A DNA stretch of 64,000 nt from Pseudomonas antarctica (GCF_900624995.1 NZ_UYXQ01000020.1:1-64000), one strand, 5' to 3'. Positions 7,481 to 16,400 are shown, counted from the stretch's first letter. Numbers and translations: made by a program. The notes: generated by a model not told the origin, from the sequence alone.

Positions 7481-8908
7481 ATGTCCCAGCCCACCGACCG
7501 CCTTTGGGGCGCTCGTTTCAAGACCGGTCCGTCTGCTGCACTGGCCGCGTTGTCGCGTTGCCCTGAGCGCTATTTCCGCCTCACGCCCTACGACCTGGCC
7601 GGCTCCCGTGCCCATGCCCGTGAGTTGCAGCGCGCCGGCTTGCTGGATGAGTCAGAGACCCTGCGCACCCTGGAGGCCCTGGACCGCATCGGTGAGGACT
7701 TCGCCGCTGGGCGCCTGCATCCAACCCTGGATGACGAGGACGTGCACACCTTTATCGAACGCGTATTGACCGAGCGCCTGGGCGCCTTGGGCGGCAAGTT
7801 GCGCGCCGGGCGTTCGCGTAATGATCAAACTGCCAATGATCTGCGCCTGTTCCTACGCGACCATGCGCGCACCATCACCACCGAGGTGTTGAGCTTGCAG
7901 CAGGCGTTGGTGGAGCAGGCTGAACAGCATGTGGAGAGCATCTGCCCAGGGTTTACCCATTTGCAGCAGGCGCAACCGATTGTGTTTGCCCATCATTTGC
8001 TGGCCCACGCGCAGTCGATGTTGCGCGATGTGCAGCGCCTGGTGGATTGGGATGCGCGCACGGCGTTGTCGCCGTTGGGCGCAGCCGCAATGGCAGGTTC
8101 AGCAATTGCGCGGCAGCCAGAGCATTCGGCCAAGGAAATGGGCTACACCGGGCCGTGCGAAAACTCTATCGACGCCGTCGCCAGCCGTGACCATGTGGCG
8201 GAGTTCCTGTTTGTGGCGGGCATGCTCGGGGTGAATATTTCGCGGCTGTCGGAGGAGTTTTGCCTGTGGTCGTCGCGCCAATTTCGCTGGGTGGTGTTGG
8301 ACGATGCCTACGCCACCGGCAGCTCAATCATGCCGCAGAAAAAGAACCCGGACATTGCCGAACTGGCGCGGGGCAAGGCTGGGCGTTTGATTGGCAACCT
8401 GACCGGGTTGATGTCGACGCTCAAGTCGTTGCCGCTGTCGTACAACCGCGATTTGAGTGAAGACAAGCACAGCGTGTTGGACAGCGTGGACACCTTGCTG
8501 TTGGTGTTGCCGGCGATGGCGGGGATGGTCGCGACCATGAAGGTGCAGGTGGAAGAGCTGCGCAGGCAAGCGCCGATGGGCTTCACCTTGGCGACTGAGG
8601 TGGCGGATTGGCTGGCCACGCGCGGTGTGCCGTTTAAAGAGGCGCATGAAATTACCGGCGCGCTGGTGCAGGCCTGTGAGAAGCATGAGATTGAGTTGTG
8701 GGAAGCCTCGCCAGCGATGTTGGCGGAGGTGGATGCTCGGCTGCTGCCTGAGGTGCGGGACTGCTTGACCCTGGAGGCGGCGATTGCGGCGCGCAGTGGT
8801 TGGGGCGGCACAGCGCCGGATCGGGTTCGCGAGCAGATTGGGCGGTTGAAGGTGGCGTTGGCTGAGCAGCAAAAGTGGGCTGAGGGTTATCAGGGGTTTC
8901 GGATTTAA
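7481..8908 (+). CDS. argH: Argininosuccinate lyase family protein
   Basis: 475 residues, normal length for the fumarase/aspartase superfamily. RSRND at 111-115, FTHLQ with His160, and the signature GSSIMPQKKNPD at 280-291 carrying the catalytic Ser are all present, so it should perform a beta-elimination releasing fumarate. The lone LysR regulator and the amino-acid importer directly downstream argue for catabolism of an imported argininosuccinate-like or other N-substituted amino acid rather than arginine biosynthesis; it is probably a second ArgH-type paralogue. The symbol denotes the family only. Confidence 0.85.
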   Translation: MSQPTDRLWGARFKTGPSAALAALSRCPERYFRLTPYDLAGSRAHARELQRAGLLDESETLRTLEALDRIGEDFAAGRLHPTLDDEDVHTFIERVLTERLGALGGKLRAGRSRNDQTANDLRLFLRDHARTITTEVLSLQQALVEQAEQHVESICPGFTHLQQAQPIVFAHHLLAHAQSMLRDVQRLVDWDARTALSPLGAAAMAGSAIARQPEHSAKEMGYTGPCENSIDAVASRDHVAEFLFVAGMLGVNISRLSEEFCLWSSRQFRWVVLDDAYATGSSIMPQKKNPDIAELARGKAGRLIGNLTGLMSTLKSLPLSYNRDLSEDKHSVLDSVDTLLLVLPAMAGMVATMKVQVEELRRQAPMGFTLATEVADWLATRGVPFKEAHEITGALVQACEKHEIELWEASPAMLAEVDARLLPEVRDCLTLEAAIAARSGWGGTAPDRVREQIGRLKVALAEQQKWAEGYQGFRI

Positions 8909-8930
8909 GCCTGGGCCTTTGTGGTGAGTT

Positions 8931-8966
8931 TGCTGGCGCTTTCGCAGGCAAGCCAGCTCCCACATT
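8931..8966. repeat. Solo REP element
   Basis: TTCGCAGGCAAGCCAGCTCCCACA, a GII-type Pseudomonas REP half, lies between the lyase and permease genes, so the importer may be on the same transcript with a REP in the spacer. Confidence 0.7.
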
Positions 8967-9014
8967 TGGACCGTGTTTTAACAGTTGGATCGAGTACAGC
9001 AGTGGAGTGACACC

Positions 9015-9893
9015 ATGAACCAAACCCCGGCGGAGCGCTTGGAAGCCGAGCGCAAGTTGTCCGAGAACCAGTTCGATATCACGCAGTACGAGCACGTGCC
9101 GCGTCGTTATTACGGGCGGATGTTTTTTGCCACGTTGATCGTGATCGCCCTGGCCGCGTTGTTGCGTGCCTTTGCCAATGGCCAGATCGAATGGTCCTAC
9201 ATCGGTCAGTTCCTCACGTCGCAGGCCATCCTGTGGGGCCTGGTCAACACCATCGTCATGTCGATTCTGGCGATGGCGCTGGGCGTGGTGATCGGCGTGA
9301 TCACAGCGATCATGCGCATGTCGGCCAACCCGATCCTGCGGTATGTGGCCATCACCTACACCTGGCTGTTTCGCGGTACGCCGCTGATTCTGCAACTGCT
9401 GCTGTGGTTCAACCTGGCGCTGATTTTCCCGGTGATCGCGATTCCGGGCCTGTTCAGCATCGACACCTTCGACCTGATGACGCCGTTCGTGGCCGCCCTG
9501 CTCGGCCTCAGCATCAACCAGGGCGCGTACACCGCCGAGGTGGTGCGCGCCGGTTTGCTGTCGGTCGACACTGGCCAGTACGAAGCCGCCAAGTCCATCG
9601 GCATGCCGAGCCTGCAGGCGCTGCGTAGGGTAATTCTGCCGCAGGCGATGCGGGTGATCATTCCGCCTGTCGGCAACGAGTTCATCAGCATGGTGAAAAT
9701 GACCAGCCTGGCCAGCGTGATCCAGTATTCGGAGTTGTTGCACAACGCACAAAACATCTACTACGCCAACGCCCGGGTGATGGAGCTGCTGATTGTGGCC
9801 GGCATCTGGTATTTGGCCGTGGTGACTGTTCTTTCATTGGGTCAAAGCCGCCTCGAGCGTCGTTTTGCCCGCGGCGCCGGCAAGCGTTCGTAA
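9015..9893 (+). CDS. Polar amino-acid ABC transporter permease (HisM/GlnP family)
   Basis: 292 residues from ATG 9015 (GGAG at 9004-9007; an in-frame TTG at 8985 is less likely). A cytoplasmic head of about 40 residues is followed by roughly five membrane spans. The EAA coupling loop reads EAAKSIGMPSLQALRRVILP near 195, the contact to the ATPase. It is the only permease gene in the cluster, so a homodimer is expected. Cluster order: permease, ATPase, binding protein, directly behind the lyase. Confidence 0.9.
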   Translation: MNQTPAERLEAERKLSENQFDITQYEHVPRRYYGRMFFATLIVIALAALLRAFANGQIEWSYIGQFLTSQAILWGLVNTIVMSILAMALGVVIGVITAIMRMSANPILRYVAITYTWLFRGTPLILQLLLWFNLALIFPVIAIPGLFSIDTFDLMTPFVAALLGLSINQGAYTAEVVRAGLLSVDTGQYEAAKSIGMPSLQALRRVILPQAMRVIIPPVGNEFISMVKMTSLASVIQYSELLHNAQNIYYANARVMELLIVAGIWYLAVVTVLSLGQSRLERRFARGAGKRS

Positions 9894-9917
9894 GCCTGGG
9901 TTGAGGAGATTTGCCCC

Positions 9918-10682
9918 ATGAGAAGCATCGTCAAGGCCGTCAACCTGAACAAGTATTACGACGAGTATCACGCGCTGCGTGACATCAATATCGAGGTCGA
10001 GCAAGGCGAGGTCATGTGCATCATCGGCCCGTCCGGCTCGGGTAAAAGCACGCTGCTGCGGTGTGTGAACCAGCTGGAAAAAATCGACAAGGGCGGCCTA
10101 TGGGTCGACGGCGAACTGGTGGGTTATCGCGTCGTCGGCAACAAGCTGCATGAGATGAATGAAGCGCAGATCGCGCGCCAGCGCCTGGCAACCGGCATGG
10201 TGTTCCAGCGCTTCAATTTGTTCCCGCACATGACCGTGCTGCAGAACATCATCGAAGGCCCGGTGCAGGTGCTCAAGCGCTCGCCCAAGGAAGCCATTGA
10301 AGATGCACTGGAACTGCTGGCCCGCGTAGGCCTGGCGGACAAGCGCAATGCCTACCCGGTGGAATTGTCCGGCGGCCAGCAACAGCGTGTGGCCATTGCC
10401 CGCGCGTTGGCGATGCGCCCCAAGTTGATGTTGTTTGACGAACCCACGTCAGCCCTCGACCCGGAGCTGGTAGGCGAAGTGCTGTCGGTGATGCGTGATT
10501 TGGCCACCAGCGGCATGACCATGATCGTGGTCACCCATGAGCTGGGCTTTGCCCGCGAAGTGTCCAACCGCATGGTGTTTATGGACGCCGGTCAGATTGT
10601 GGAAGCCGGCAGCCCTGAAGAAATTCTAATAAGCCCACAAAACCCGCGTACCCAAAGCTTTATTTCTGCCGTTCGCACTTAA
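9918..10682 (+). CDS. Amino-acid ABC transporter ATP-binding protein
   Basis: 254-residue GlnQ/HisP-type ATPase: Walker A GPSGSGKS at 37-44, signature LSGGQQQR at 150-157, Walker B LMLFDE at 170-175 and a switch His in VVTHE. It powers import with the upstream permease and downstream binding protein; gaps to both are about 25 bases, so this is one operon. A short insertion near 65-90 is typical of the HisP branch. Confidence 0.93.
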   Translation: MRSIVKAVNLNKYYDEYHALRDINIEVEQGEVMCIIGPSGSGKSTLLRCVNQLEKIDKGGLWVDGELVGYRVVGNKLHEMNEAQIARQRLATGMVFQRFNLFPHMTVLQNIIEGPVQVLKRSPKEAIEDALELLARVGLADKRNAYPVELSGGQQQRVAIARALAMRPKLMLFDEPTSALDPELVGEVLSVMRDLATSGMTMIVVTHELGFAREVSNRMVFMDAGQIVEAGSPEEILISPQNPRTQSFISAVRT

Positions 10683-10707
10683 CTAAAAAACTAACGAGAA
10701 CGCCCCC

Positions 10708-11529
10708 ATGAAAAAATTGTTTATCCCAACGTTGCTCGCAGGCCTGATGGCCTCCACCTGTGTATTCGCGGCATTGCCGGCGGCAATCAAGGAAAAAGGC
10801 GAGATCAGCGCGGCCATTGTGCCGAACTACCCGCCGATGGATTTCAAGGACCCGGCCACCAACAAACTCACCGGTTTTGACTTCGACCTGGGCAACGCCC
10901 TCGCCGAGCGCCTGGGCGTGAAGATCAAGTGGCAGGAAACCGGCTTCGAGCAGATGCTCAGCGGCCTGACCACCAAGCGCGTCGACATCGTGCTGTCGGG
11001 CATGACTGACACCGCCGAGCGCCAAAAAGCCGTGACCTTCATCGACTACTTCACCAGCGGCCCGCAGTTGTACACCCTGGCCAAGCGTGAAGACCTCAAG
11101 GCATTGACCGACCTGTGCGGTAAAAAAGTCGGCACCAGCCGCCGTACCACTTGGCCGTCGGAAATTGCCGCGTGGAGCAAGGAAAACTGCGAAGCGGCGG
11201 GTAAGCCGGCGATTGTGGTGATCGGCACCGAAGGCTCGGCGGATGCACGCGCGCAGTTGCAGCAGAACCGTTTGGATGCGGCGATGCAGGGCAGCGAGAC
11301 CATTCCTTATTTGATGTCGTTGGATAAGGGCAAGTACAAGCCGGTGGGCCTGGCGATTTCCAAGCAGTTCACGGGGCTGGGGATTGAGAAGAGCAATACT
11401 GAGCTGGTCACGGCGATCAGTGAGGCGTTGCAGGGCATGCTTGAGGATGGGACGTACGGCAAGATATTGAAGAAGTGGGACCTGGAGCAGGGTGCAGTCC
11501 AGAAAATCAGCATCAACGCCGGCCAGTAA
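10708..11529 (+). CDS. Periplasmic amino-acid-binding protein of the ABC importer
   Basis: 273 residues with a Sec signal peptide of about 22 residues (Met-Lys-Lys start, hydrophobic core, cleavage near VFA-ALP). The mature part is a family-3 solute-binding protein: PNYPPMDF near 40, GFDFDLGNALAERLGV near 56, and RVDIVLSGM near 91. It delivers the substrate to the permease encoded by the same operon. The ligand cannot be read from sequence; the genomic link to an argininosuccinate-lyase-like enzyme is the best clue. Confidence 0.9.
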   Translation: MKKLFIPTLLAGLMASTCVFAALPAAIKEKGEISAAIVPNYPPMDFKDPATNKLTGFDFDLGNALAERLGVKIKWQETGFEQMLSGLTTKRVDIVLSGMTDTAERQKAVTFIDYFTSGPQLYTLAKREDLKALTDLCGKKVGTSRRTTWPSEIAAWSKENCEAAGKPAIVVIGTEGSADARAQLQQNRLDAAMQGSETIPYLMSLDKGKYKPVGLAISKQFTGLGIEKSNTELVTAISEALQGMLEDGTYGKILKKWDLEQGAVQKISINAGQ

Positions 11530-11539
11530 CTCGATCTAA

Positions 11540-11628
11540 CTGTGGGAACGGGCTTGCTCGCGAATGCGCTGGATCAGCCAGTAAATTTGGCACTGACACA
11601 CCGCATTCGCGAGCAAGCCCGCTCCCAC
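11540..11628. repeat. REPIN (inverted REP pair)
   Basis: CTGTGGGAACGGGCTTGCTC at the left and its near reverse complement GAGCAAGCCCGCTCCCACA at the right, flanking about 50 bases. It follows the importer operon and could act as a 3' end. Confidence 0.85.
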
Positions 11629-11695
11629 ATCTATGATCTGTGTTCACATTTGAATTGCGTTGTCTTGGAAAAATAAAAAGGACATCCGCCCCACC

Positions 11696-12871
11696 GTGGC
11701 CACCTACTCCCTGGTAATCCGCCGCCTGATGATCTGCTCGGTGACCATCGTGGTCAGCCGCGCCATGACCAGTCCCTTGCTGGCCTTGCTGCTGAGCGCC
11801 CGCCTGGGCCTCAATCAACAGGACATCGGGCTGCTGATGGGTATTGCCGTGTTCATCGCCACACTGCTCGGCCTCTACGGCGGCTACATCATTGACCGCC
11901 TGGAAAAGCGCAAGCTGCTGATCCTGGCCATGCTCTCCAGCGCCATCGGTTTTCTGTTGCTGACCTTTGCCAGCAACCTCTACCTCACCACCTTGACCCT
12001 GGTCATCACCGAAGCCGCCTCGGCGCTGTTCCTGATTGGCTCCAAGGCCATCATCAGCGAGAACCTGCCGGTGGGTGAGCGCGCCAAAGTGTTTTCCCTG
12101 CGCTACACCTTGACGAACGTCGGCTATGCCACCGGCCCGATGGTCGGTGTAGTGATCGCCGGCCACATGCAACTGGCGCCGTTCCTGATCGCCAGTGCCA
12201 TCGCGTTTGGCAGCCTGTTCCTGATGATCGGCATCCCGCCCACCCTACGGGACGACAGCAACAAACCCCTGAGTTTTCTGAGCACCCTGCGCACGTTGCG
12301 CAGCGATCGCACGCTGATCCTGTTCACCAGTGGCAGTTTGTTGAGCACCATTGTCCACGGGCGCTACACCCTTTATCTGTCGCAGTTTTTGCTGGTGGCC
12401 TACAAACCGGCCGAGGCGCTGAAGATTCTGTCGGCGGTGCTGGCCTGCAACGCCATTACCGTGATTTTGATGCAGTACCAGATCGGCCGTTTTCTCAAGC
12501 GCGAGCAACTGCGCTACTGGATCGTGCTGGGCACGTTGCTGTTTATCGCCGGGCTGATCGGCTTCAGCCAGGCGCACAGCTTGCTCACGTGGTGCCTGGC
12601 GATGTTCGTGTTCACCTTGGGCGAGATGATTATCTACCCCTGCGAGTTCCTGTTTATCGACACCCTCGCCCCGGATGCGCTGCGCGGCAGTTATTACGGC
12701 GCGCAGAATCTGGCGGCCTTCGGTGGCGCGCTCAGCCCGGTGATTTGCGGGTACCTGTTGATCAATGCGGCACCGGTCAGCATGTTCTATGCCCTCGGCG
12801 CACTGACCGCCGTGGGGGGTACTTTGTGTTTCTTGAGTGGACGGCGTGTCGCCAACACGCCTCATATCTAA
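11696..12871 (+). CDS. MFS transporter, YdeE-like
   Basis: 391 residues from GTG 11696, with about 12 membrane spans. The loop DRLEKRK after span 2 is the MFS motif A region; FSLRYTLTNVGYATGP and FTLGEMIIYPCEFLFID are very like E. coli YdeE, an exporter of dipeptides/arabinose-like solutes. The start is uncertain: in-frame TTGs at 11660 and 11666 would add about a dozen polar residues. It follows the amino-acid importer, so it may export a related product; this is inference. Confidence 0.85.
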   Translation: MATYSLVIRRLMICSVTIVVSRAMTSPLLALLLSARLGLNQQDIGLLMGIAVFIATLLGLYGGYIIDRLEKRKLLILAMLSSAIGFLLLTFASNLYLTTLTLVITEAASALFLIGSKAIISENLPVGERAKVFSLRYTLTNVGYATGPMVGVVIAGHMQLAPFLIASAIAFGSLFLMIGIPPTLRDDSNKPLSFLSTLRTLRSDRTLILFTSGSLLSTIVHGRYTLYLSQFLLVAYKPAEALKILSAVLACNAITVILMQYQIGRFLKREQLRYWIVLGTLLFIAGLIGFSQAHSLLTWCLAMFVFTLGEMIIYPCEFLFIDTLAPDALRGSYYGAQNLAAFGGALSPVICGYLLINAAPVSMFYALGALTAVGGTLCFLSGRRVANTPHI

Positions 12872-12875
12872 ACGT

Positions 12876-12897
12876 GCGAGCAAGCCCACGCCCACAT
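12876..12897. repeat. Degenerate REP half
   Basis: GCGAGCAAGCCCACGCCCACA right after the MFS stop; a single degraded copy. Confidence 0.5.
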
Positions 12898-12963
12898 TTT
12901 TGATCTCCATAATGGCGAAGTTTTGCGTAATATCCAGCAACTCATCTCACGGACCCGAGCCCC

Positions 12964-13917
12964 ATGAAATTCGACACGGCCTACAGCCTGAGTCTCGACG
13001 ACAAGCTGTCGATCTATGACGTACGAGACCTGAATTTCGACGAAACCAGCCCTTTCGACTCCGACAAGGACAGCTTCTTGTGCCCCAACGACGAATGCCG
13101 CGCAGCATTCGATCCGGGCAATGCGCTGAGCACCTTCAACGCGAAAAACGTCAACTACCAGCGCACGCCGCACTTCAAGAACAAGGCCAGCACCCAGCAC
13201 ATTGACGGCTGCCGCTATGCCAGCACGCATAAGACCGCGACCGGTGAAGGTGATGACCAACGCGAGGAAAATTTCCCATCAGAATTTGTACTGACGCGGC
13301 GTCAATACGAACGCAACACACCGGTGGTTGGCACCCAAGTCAGCGTCCCACTAGATCCAACGAAAGTGCCTTCAACTCGCACGAACTCATCCCATAGCAC
13401 CAACGACACCACCCCGGACAAAACCAGCGTGTTCGCCCACCCGGTGGAATGCTATGTGTCGAATATCGACGACAAAGACACGCTCAAGGCCATGCCGCTG
13501 AAGATCGGCGAGCACACCGCGACCTACTGGGCGTTTTTCAAGAAGATCGAATACCTGCAAGACAACAAAGGCCTGATCTACTGGGGCAAGATCAAAGCGA
13601 TCAAGGACTACACCAGCAGCTTTCGCATCGACTTCGAAAAGAAGGTGTGGCTCGACAAGAAGCCCTATTCGGTCAACGTCTACCTGAGTAAAAAACTCAT
13701 CGAGAACTACCGCAAGCGCAAGGCGTTCCTGGAGCAGATCAAGGCAGCGGTGGACAGTGAACGGGCATTGTATTGCTTCTTCTACGGGGTGACCCCGGAG
13801 TTGAAACAAGTGCCGAGCAAGAAAAACCCCGAGCAGACCTTCGGGGTGTTCAGCGCGAATATCGAGAACCTGGACCACCTGATCATTCGCGAGGCGCCGG
13901 GGCTGCAAGGGCATTAA
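12964..13917 (+). CDS. Uncharacterised protein with an N-terminal Cys/His zinc-site pattern
   Basis: 317 residues; I do not recognise the family. The N-terminal 90 residues carry a metal-site pattern: Cys40-x4-Cys45, His70-Phe, His79-x3-Cys83, spaced as in the zinc region at the start of CoiA-like and similar nuclease-associated proteins. A polar, Ser/Thr-rich linker (about 110-155) is followed by a folded C-terminal part (about 160-310) rich in aromatic and basic residues. It faces a two-gene operon on the other strand and lies between ordinary metabolic genes, so it may belong to an accessory patch. No function is assigned. Confidence 0.75.
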   Translation: MKFDTAYSLSLDDKLSIYDVRDLNFDETSPFDSDKDSFLCPNDECRAAFDPGNALSTFNAKNVNYQRTPHFKNKASTQHIDGCRYASTHKTATGEGDDQREENFPSEFVLTRRQYERNTPVVGTQVSVPLDPTKVPSTRTNSSHSTNDTTPDKTSVFAHPVECYVSNIDDKDTLKAMPLKIGEHTATYWAFFKKIEYLQDNKGLIYWGKIKAIKDYTSSFRIDFEKKVWLDKKPYSVNVYLSKKLIENYRKRKAFLEQIKAAVDSERALYCFFYGVTPELKQVPSKKNPEQTFGVFSANIENLDHLIIREAPGLQGH

Positions 13918-13953
13918 GGCAGAGAGCGTGACCGATGGGTTTGCCGATATTTT

Positions 13954-14619
13954 TCACGTGGCTGTTGAGCGTTCGCAGCATCCCCCCCCCACTGCCGTCA
14001 ACCAATAAATCAGCATTTCTTCCTCGGGCCAGCCATAACCCTTTAATCCTGTAATGGTTCTGGGCGTCCGGTTAATGGTCGCGTCATAACGGCGGGCGCT
14101 CCAGGGTTGCGTCACAAAGTCGAAATCTTCGGCATCCCCGTTGAAAATACGCAGGATTTCGTTGATTTGCCCTTGACTGCTGCGGTCGCCGCGCTGGACC
14201 AGGCGATAGGTGTTCCCCAAGTCGCTCAATAGCCGGTCATACGCCTGTGGTTCGATCATATCCAGTACATCACACTTCAAGGCCAGGTCCATGACACCAT
14301 CGATCCAGCGATGGGTAAATGCTTGCACAAAGCCCGCGTGGTCGGCCTTCTTCATATCGAAGAACAGCATGCTGTAGCGCGTTTTCAAGTGTGTCACCAC
14401 CAGCACATGCTTACGCTTAACCGTCGCGGCGTGGACCAGCCACTGGTTAGGGTCTGCGTGTAGCCCTTCAGCCTCGGCACTTGGAATCGGCGGCTTTTCA
14501 ACTGGGGTTATTTTTTTCCCTTTGTGAATGCGGCTGAAGAAGTCGCAGGCGGTCTGCGAGCAATTGAATGTCAGCACGCTGTGCTCCTGTATAAATTGGT
14601 CAGCATTGAGTGTGCCCAT
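13954..14619 (-). CDS. DUF6933-like protein, C-terminus set by a G9 tract
   Basis: 221 residues. The core resembles DUF6933 proteins: VLTFNCSQTACDFFSRIHKG near 15, QWLVHAATVKRKHVLVV near 60, and TRYSMLFFDM; function unknown. The reading frame runs through nine consecutive G residues (C9 at 13982-13990 on the plus strand) and then ends after ERSTAT. With eight G's it would continue about 25 residues in a different frame, so the C-terminus is uncertain. The ATG overlaps the end of the upstream gene once that gene's frameshift is corrected. Confidence 0.7.
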   Translation of the reverse strand: MGTLNADQFIQEHSVLTFNCSQTACDFFSRIHKGKKITPVEKPPIPSAEAEGLHADPNQWLVHAATVKRKHVLVVTHLKTRYSMLFFDMKKADHAGFVQAFTHRWIDGVMDLALKCDVLDMIEPQAYDRLLSDLGNTYRLVQRGDRSSQGQINEILRIFNGDAEDFDFVTQPWSARRYDATINRTPRTITGLKGYGWPEEEMLIYWLTAVGGGCCERSTAT

Positions 14620-14970
14620 TAATCGAGGAGGGGTCGCTCTTCAACCCACTCAAGCTCATAGGGCTGGATGATGGCCTGAAGGCGTTTCTTCGCTGAGCAT
14701 CGCCAGCTCGGCATCGGTCAGAAGGTCGTGACGCACCATCAACGCCAGACACGAACAGGCCCACGAGCGACTGTAATGGTCAAACATATCGGCCATGTCC
14801 CTGTTGCGGTCGTGAATCACGCCGTACAACATTCCGTAGCGGGCATGAGCGGACAGCGCACCGTGCATGCTGATGGTCTTGGCGTCGGCCAATACGCCCT
14901 GGCAAAAGCGGTCGAGGGCCAACGCCCTTAAACTTTTGAATTTCTTCCAATCGTTTTCAGAAATAGACAT
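14616..14970 (-). pseudogene. Uncharacterised conserved protein with an apparent frameshift
   Basis: The uninterrupted frame (14656-14970) gives 104 residues, starts MSISENDWKKFKSLRALALD, and ends in an unconvincing SGHHPAL tail. Dropping one A at the GAAGAAACGCC run near 14687 restores a sensible end (LQAIIQPYELEWVEERPLLD) whose TAA overlaps the next gene's ATG as TAATG. So it is either a one-base insertion, a sequencing error, or frameshifting. Family unknown; it is helical and hydrophilic with no motif I can name. Co-transcribed with the DUF6933-like gene. Confidence 0.65.
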
Positions 14971-15106
14971 TACGCCTTCCTCTGGTCAGCCCTATCGCAT
15001 CCCGGATTTTCCTATTGATACATGAGCGCTGCAACCTCCTGAGCTCATCATGGAGGCCGCAGGGGTAGCCATGATAAAAAATCCAGTTGATGAGCGGTCA
15101 AAACAA

Positions 15107-15122
15107 CTGTACAAAAACACAG
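15107..15122. promoter_or_regulatory. LexA (SOS) box
   Basis: CTGT-N8-ACAG with an A-rich core, flanked by AA and TA: a full match to the gammaproteobacterial/Pseudomonas LexA consensus. It ends 38 bases before the HTH gene start. Confidence 0.75.
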
Positions 15123-15160
15123 TATAGTTTGCCCTCCCCCGTCGAACCTGGAGAAACCCC

Positions 15161-15541
15161 ATGTCCTCTCTGGCAATGAGCTCTTTCGTAGAACAGCAGA
15201 TCGTCCTGCATCAATTCACCACCAAACACAGCGTGCAGGCCCGCGCGATGCTCGGTTGGAGCCGCGAAGAACTGGCCCGACAAGCCGGGTTGGCAGTGGA
15301 AGCGGTACAACGCTTTGAAAGCCAGGGTGATGTGGATGATGAAACCCGCCTGGCATTGGCTTTTAGATTGGAGGCTGAAGGCTTGGTGTTTTTCCCAGGG
15401 TTTGCGCCGGGCTGGGGCATGAGTGCGCGCCGGTTTGACGCCCCCCCAACTGAGCCCGCTGCGCAAGGCATCATTTCGCGGCTGATGAGTTCAACAGCGG
15501 CATCAGTTGATTCACCAACGCCTCAGCCGAATGGTGCGTAG
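15161..15541 (+). CDS. Small helix-turn-helix protein under a LexA box
   Basis: 126 residues. Residues about 26-75 form an XRE-type HTH (QARAMLGWSREELARQAGLA then VQRFES). The C-terminal 45 residues are low in predicted structure and rich in Pro/Ser/Ala. GGAG precedes ATG 15161. Its last 71 bases overlap the 3' end of the convergent P-loop gene. A consensus SOS box lies in its promoter, so it is probably induced by DNA damage. Target genes are unknown. Confidence 0.75.
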   Translation: MSSLAMSSFVEQQIVLHQFTTKHSVQARAMLGWSREELARQAGLAVEAVQRFESQGDVDDETRLALAFRLEAEGLVFFPGFAPGWGMSARRFDAPPTEPAAQGIISRLMSSTAASVDSPTPQPNGA

Positions 15542-16028
15542 AGTCCAGCCGGATCACTGGACAGGTCAGTGGCTTCAGCCAGCTTTCATGCCGACGCAGG
15601 CTGCGTAGGCTGTGGTTGCCACCCTCGTAACGGGCAGCCCAGGCGAGGAAAGCGACGCTGTTTTCATGGCGACTGCCGCCTTCAAGAACTCGCTCGCCGT
15701 AGCGCTGAATTTCCCGCAACTGCAAGCGGTGCAGGCGAACGTGCGGGTCCACACGCAGGAACGTCACATGGGTGAATTGCGCAATCATGGCATCACCCCA
15801 TCCGCACACTGAGCCGGAGAGTACCCAGCCTTCGAGGTCGGCGCTCTGTTCCTGTAGCAGCCGGGTGCGCTCATCTCGCAGCCGAGCGACGGTGAAGGGC
15901 TCTGCGGTTGGCTGCCAATAGAAATCGTCGGAGTCGAAGTAAGCGACATTCAGGCGTTCGGCCAGGGCTTTGCCCAAGGTCGTGGTACCTGCGCCCGCAG
16001 CGCCCAGGATGTGAATTTTATAGCTCAT
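15471..16028 (-). CDS. Adenylate-kinase-like P-loop NTPase
   Basis: 185 residues from ATG 16028, chosen because GGAGG lies 6 bases upstream. P-loop GAAGAGTT at 9-16, YFDSDDFYW near 30 (the substrate-side Asp pair seen in shikimate/adenylate-kinase-like proteins), and an arginine-rich lid region near 100 (RLHRLQLREIQRYGERVL). The substrate is unknown. Convergent with, and overlapping, the HTH gene. Confidence 0.8.
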   Translation of the reverse strand: MSYKIHILGAAGAGTTTLGKALAERLNVAYFDSDDFYWQPTAEPFTVARLRDERTRLLQEQSADLEGWVLSGSVCGWGDAMIAQFTHVTFLRVDPHVRLHRLQLREIQRYGERVLEGGSRHENSVAFLAWAARYEGGNHSLRSLRRHESWLKPLTCPVIRLDSTHHSAEALVNQLMPLLNSSAAK

Positions 16029-16154
16029 GGCGTCCCTCCGAGGCATTGAGTGTAATCCGTTGAGGCATCAGGCCTGCAATTGCAGCGCATGGCGCATCAT
16101 GTGTGGCAGCCGGCCGAAGGCGCACAGGAAGGCGCGGCGCCTGCGCTCGGGGTC

Positions 16155-16388
16155 ACCCAAACCGAATTCTGGGATGTCGCGGGCCTGCCGGTGAACAACC
16201 TGCCAGAGACGATGGTGATGAGCATGGAAAACCTGGGAGAGGCCGCCTTGGCAGGCTTCACTTAGGGGGAGAAGGTCACCATCGCGTCGCTGCCCGACAG
16301 CCTGAATTGGGGTGCCTACGAAACTGCTCGCTTGGCGCTGGGCCCTGACCTGTCGCACCGCCGCCCCGCTGCACGGTACGGCGTTTAA
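16155..16388 (+). pseudogene. C-terminal remnant of a short-chain dehydrogenase
   Basis: In one frame the bases read TEFWDVAGLPVNNLPETMVM, then an in-frame TAG (16263-16265), then GEKVTIASLPDSLNWGAYE and a final LSHRRPAARYGV, which is the normal end of an SDR-family protein. The catalytic and NAD-binding parts are missing. It is therefore a decayed fragment with both a 5' truncation and a stop codon. Confidence 0.75.
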
Positions 16389-16400
16389 CCGTTAGGCCGA

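Noticed and set aside
8652-9752. 366-codon minus-strand frame
   Set aside because: Gln/His-rich translation opposite the lyase and permease genes; typical GC-rich shadow.
12891-12960. Possible promoter-embedded regulatory site before the 12964 gene
   Set aside because: No palindrome or repeat strong enough to name.
16068-16154. Minus-strand tail ending FGRLPHMMRHALQLQA as a gene remnant
   Set aside because: Too short to name, and the longer frame runs antisense through the SDR remnant.
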